Both the position numbers and the translations under genes were made by a program. A stretch of DNA of 7,368 nucleotides, taken from assembly GCA_011371465.1 (NCBI GenBank), contig DRQL01000192.1:1-7368 (forward strand). Reading direction: 5' to 3'. Shown here piece after piece: positions 6,418 through 7,368 of the stretch. The notes under the pieces are model-generated. The model did no database searches. It was given only the letters and a program-made list of their open reading frames with translations, and was not told the origin of the DNA. Origin of the DNA: Gammaproteobacteria bacterium. GTDB taxonomy: Bacteria; Pseudomonadota; Gammaproteobacteria; DSM-19610. Each line of letters starts with the position of its first letter. Within the stretch, counting starts at the first letter, position 1.

Positions 6418-6528
6418 GGAACCTCTGATCAATTCGTCATCCCGGCAAGGGCCGGAATCCACGTTGTTGAGAACACTGGATCCCGGACTTCGCCGGGATG
6501 ACGATAAAGGAATTGATCAAAGATTCCC
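6417..6528. mobile_element. 112-base MITE-like inverted-repeat element
   Basis: Outer arms of 18 bases, at 6417-6434 and 6511-6528, match at 16 of 18 positions when one is reverse-complemented (consensus GGGAAYCTYTGATCAATT). Inside lies a second stem: CGTCATCCCGGC (6435-6446) pairs perfectly with 6492-6503, then pairs on with mismatches to 6461/6477 around a 15-base loop. A seven-base ATAAAGG breaks the symmetry on the right. It has no coding capacity. If the ends are set one base inward, the flanks read CTAG and CTGG, an imperfect 4-base duplication. Its inner arms resemble GTCATCCCGGC repeats common in proteobacterial intergenic DNA (recall, not searched). No T-run follows the stem, so a classical terminator is not supported, though it may still attenuate transcription. 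Confidence 0.75.
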
Positions 6529-6541
6529 TGGCGAGGCGGCT

Positions 6542-6558
6542 GACCGGGTAACTCGGTC
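6542..6558 (+). repeat. Compact hairpin just upstream of the last glycosyltransferase
   Basis: GACCGGG and CTCGGTC can pair over seven positions, one of them G-U, around a TAA loop. The stem ends three bases before the ATG at 6562, where the ribosome would bind, and no good Shine-Dalgarno is otherwise visible. It could limit translation initiation; this is inference. Confidence 0.35.
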
Positions 6559-6561
6559 CGC

Positions 6562-7368
6562 ATGAGGATTCTTTATTACTGCCCGGAGTATTACAGCCGG
6601 CATGGCGGCCGTACGCATGCACGCGGTTTTTACCATGCGCTGGAAAAGTTGCCGTCGGTTTCCCGGTGTTTCCTGTATCCTGAAAACAGCGCGCAGGCTG
6701 GCGCGGGATCCGGCCGCACGGGAACACGCAGGGCCGGTAAACTCTGGTTTCTGCCGTCCACGCCAAGACGCATCATTCGTTTCTTCAAACCCCGGCACAG
6801 GTTGTCCAGGGCGCTGATCAACGTGATAAAAAAGAATGAATGTGATGCCATCGTTATCAGGACCGGTGTAAGGTTTCCGGCGATCGGGGACATAAAAAGA
6901 GCCTGCCCGGGAGTGCAGGTATGCCTGGAAATCAATTCCGCTCATTTTGATGAGTCCTTTAACGGGTTGCCGCTGCGCCGGGTGTTTCAGAGATGGGAGG
7001 CAAGCCGCTTTAACCAGGCGGATGCCCTGGTCGTTGTGTCGTCCTATTTGAAAAAGTACCTGGAAGCCCGTGCAGTCAGCCCGGAAAAGATCCTGGTGAA
7101 CCAGAACGGGGTGGATGAGTCCCTGATCAACCTGTCCGGTGTGCCTGATCTCAGGAGGCATTACGGGTTCCCGGACGATGCATTTGTGATCGGCTATATC
7201 GGTGGTATGGAGTCCTTCAGAAGGCTGCCCGAGGTAGTCGAGTATGTCGCGGAGATCTGGCGCGCAGGGAACACGGATATCCGCCTGCTGATCGTCGGTG
7301 ACGGGGCCGAAAGGTCGGCGGTTCAGGCGGCTGTAGAGGCGCAGGCTGATGGTTTCCGGGAGGCGGTG
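6562..7368 (+). CDS. Glycosyltransferase family 4, N-terminal part (3' truncated by window edge)
   Basis: The frame opens at ATG 6562 and runs without a stop to the window end, giving 269 visible residues. The N-terminal GT-B domain shows MRILYYCPEY and the glycine loop RHGGRTHARG (14-22), then CLEINSAHFDESF (121-133), typical of family 4 enzymes. VVVSSYLKKYLEAR (157-170) and VNQNGVDE (179-186) mark the domain crossover, and IGYIGG (210-215) and LIVGDGAE (243-250) begin the C-terminal donor-binding domain. The EX7E motif would lie beyond the window. No signal or membrane segment is seen. It likely adds another sugar to the same polysaccharide. A 144-base gap containing an inverted-repeat element separates it from the barrel gene, and no clear ribosome site precedes the ATG. 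The start is chosen because it places the first strand at residue 2. Confidence 0.9.
   Translation, partial: MRILYYCPEYYSRHGGRTHARGFYHALEKLPSVSRCFLYPENSAQAGAGSGRTGTRRAGKLWFLPSTPRRIIRFFKPRHRLSRALINVIKKNECDAIVIRTGVRFPAIGDIKRACPGVQVCLEINSAHFDESFNGLPLRRVFQRWEASRFNQADALVVVSSYLKKYLEARAVSPEKILVNQNGVDESLINLSGVPDLRRHYGFPDDAFVIGYIGGMESFRRLPEVVEYVAEIWRAGNTDIRLLIVGDGAERSAVQAAVEAQADGFREAV

Noticed and set aside
6435..6503. Inner stem of the repeat element as an intrinsic terminator of the barrel gene
   Set aside because: The stem is strong, but neither strand has a T-run after it; recorded as part of the element instead.

Overview
This window looks like the inside of a bacterial exopolysaccharide (EPS) or surface-polysaccharide biosynthesis locus. 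All eight genes are on the + strand and none is housekeeping. The base composition is moderately GC-rich, starts include GTG, there is a Gram-negative outer-membrane beta-barrel gene, and an intergenic inverted repeat carries GTCATCCCGGC arms of a kind widespread in Proteobacteria. Together these point to a proteobacterium, probably a gammaproteobacterium; this is inference and the genus cannot be named from the sequence.

Layout: (1) 3-614, the C-terminal part of a family 2 glycosyltransferase cut by the window edge. (2) 615-1853, a complete WcaL-like family 4 glycosyltransferase whose ATG directly follows the previous stop codon, in the same frame. (3) 1894-2763, a complete family 2 glycosyltransferase. 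(4) 2786-3529, a NodB-type polysaccharide deacetylase with its metal and catalytic motifs intact. (5) 3519-4343, a Sulfotransfer_3-type sulfotransferase overlapping the deacetylase end. (6) 4348-5091, a second sulfotransferase of a different family (Sulfotransfer_2 type). (7) A 135-base gap with a small dyad. (8) 5227-6417, a secreted outer-membrane beta-barrel protein resembling EpsL/BBP2 proteins of exosortase-linked EPS clusters. (9) A 112-base terminal-inverted-repeat element (6417-6528) starting at the stop codon of the barrel gene. (10) 6562-7368, a family 4 glycosyltransferase open at the window end.

Working model (inference): the glycosyltransferases build a repeat unit on a lipid carrier in the cytoplasm, the deacetylase removes N- or O-acetyl groups, two unrelated PAPS-dependent sulfotransferases add sulfate, and the barrel forms part of the outer-membrane exit path. 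The first six genes are tightly packed (gaps of 0, 40, 22, -11 and 4 bases) and probably form one operon. The barrel gene and the last glycosyltransferase have longer leaders. A deacetylated, doubly sulfated proteobacterial EPS is the most noteworthy biological suggestion; the inverted-repeat element is the most noteworthy DNA structure. No RNA genes, CRISPR arrays, transposase genes or phage genes were seen.
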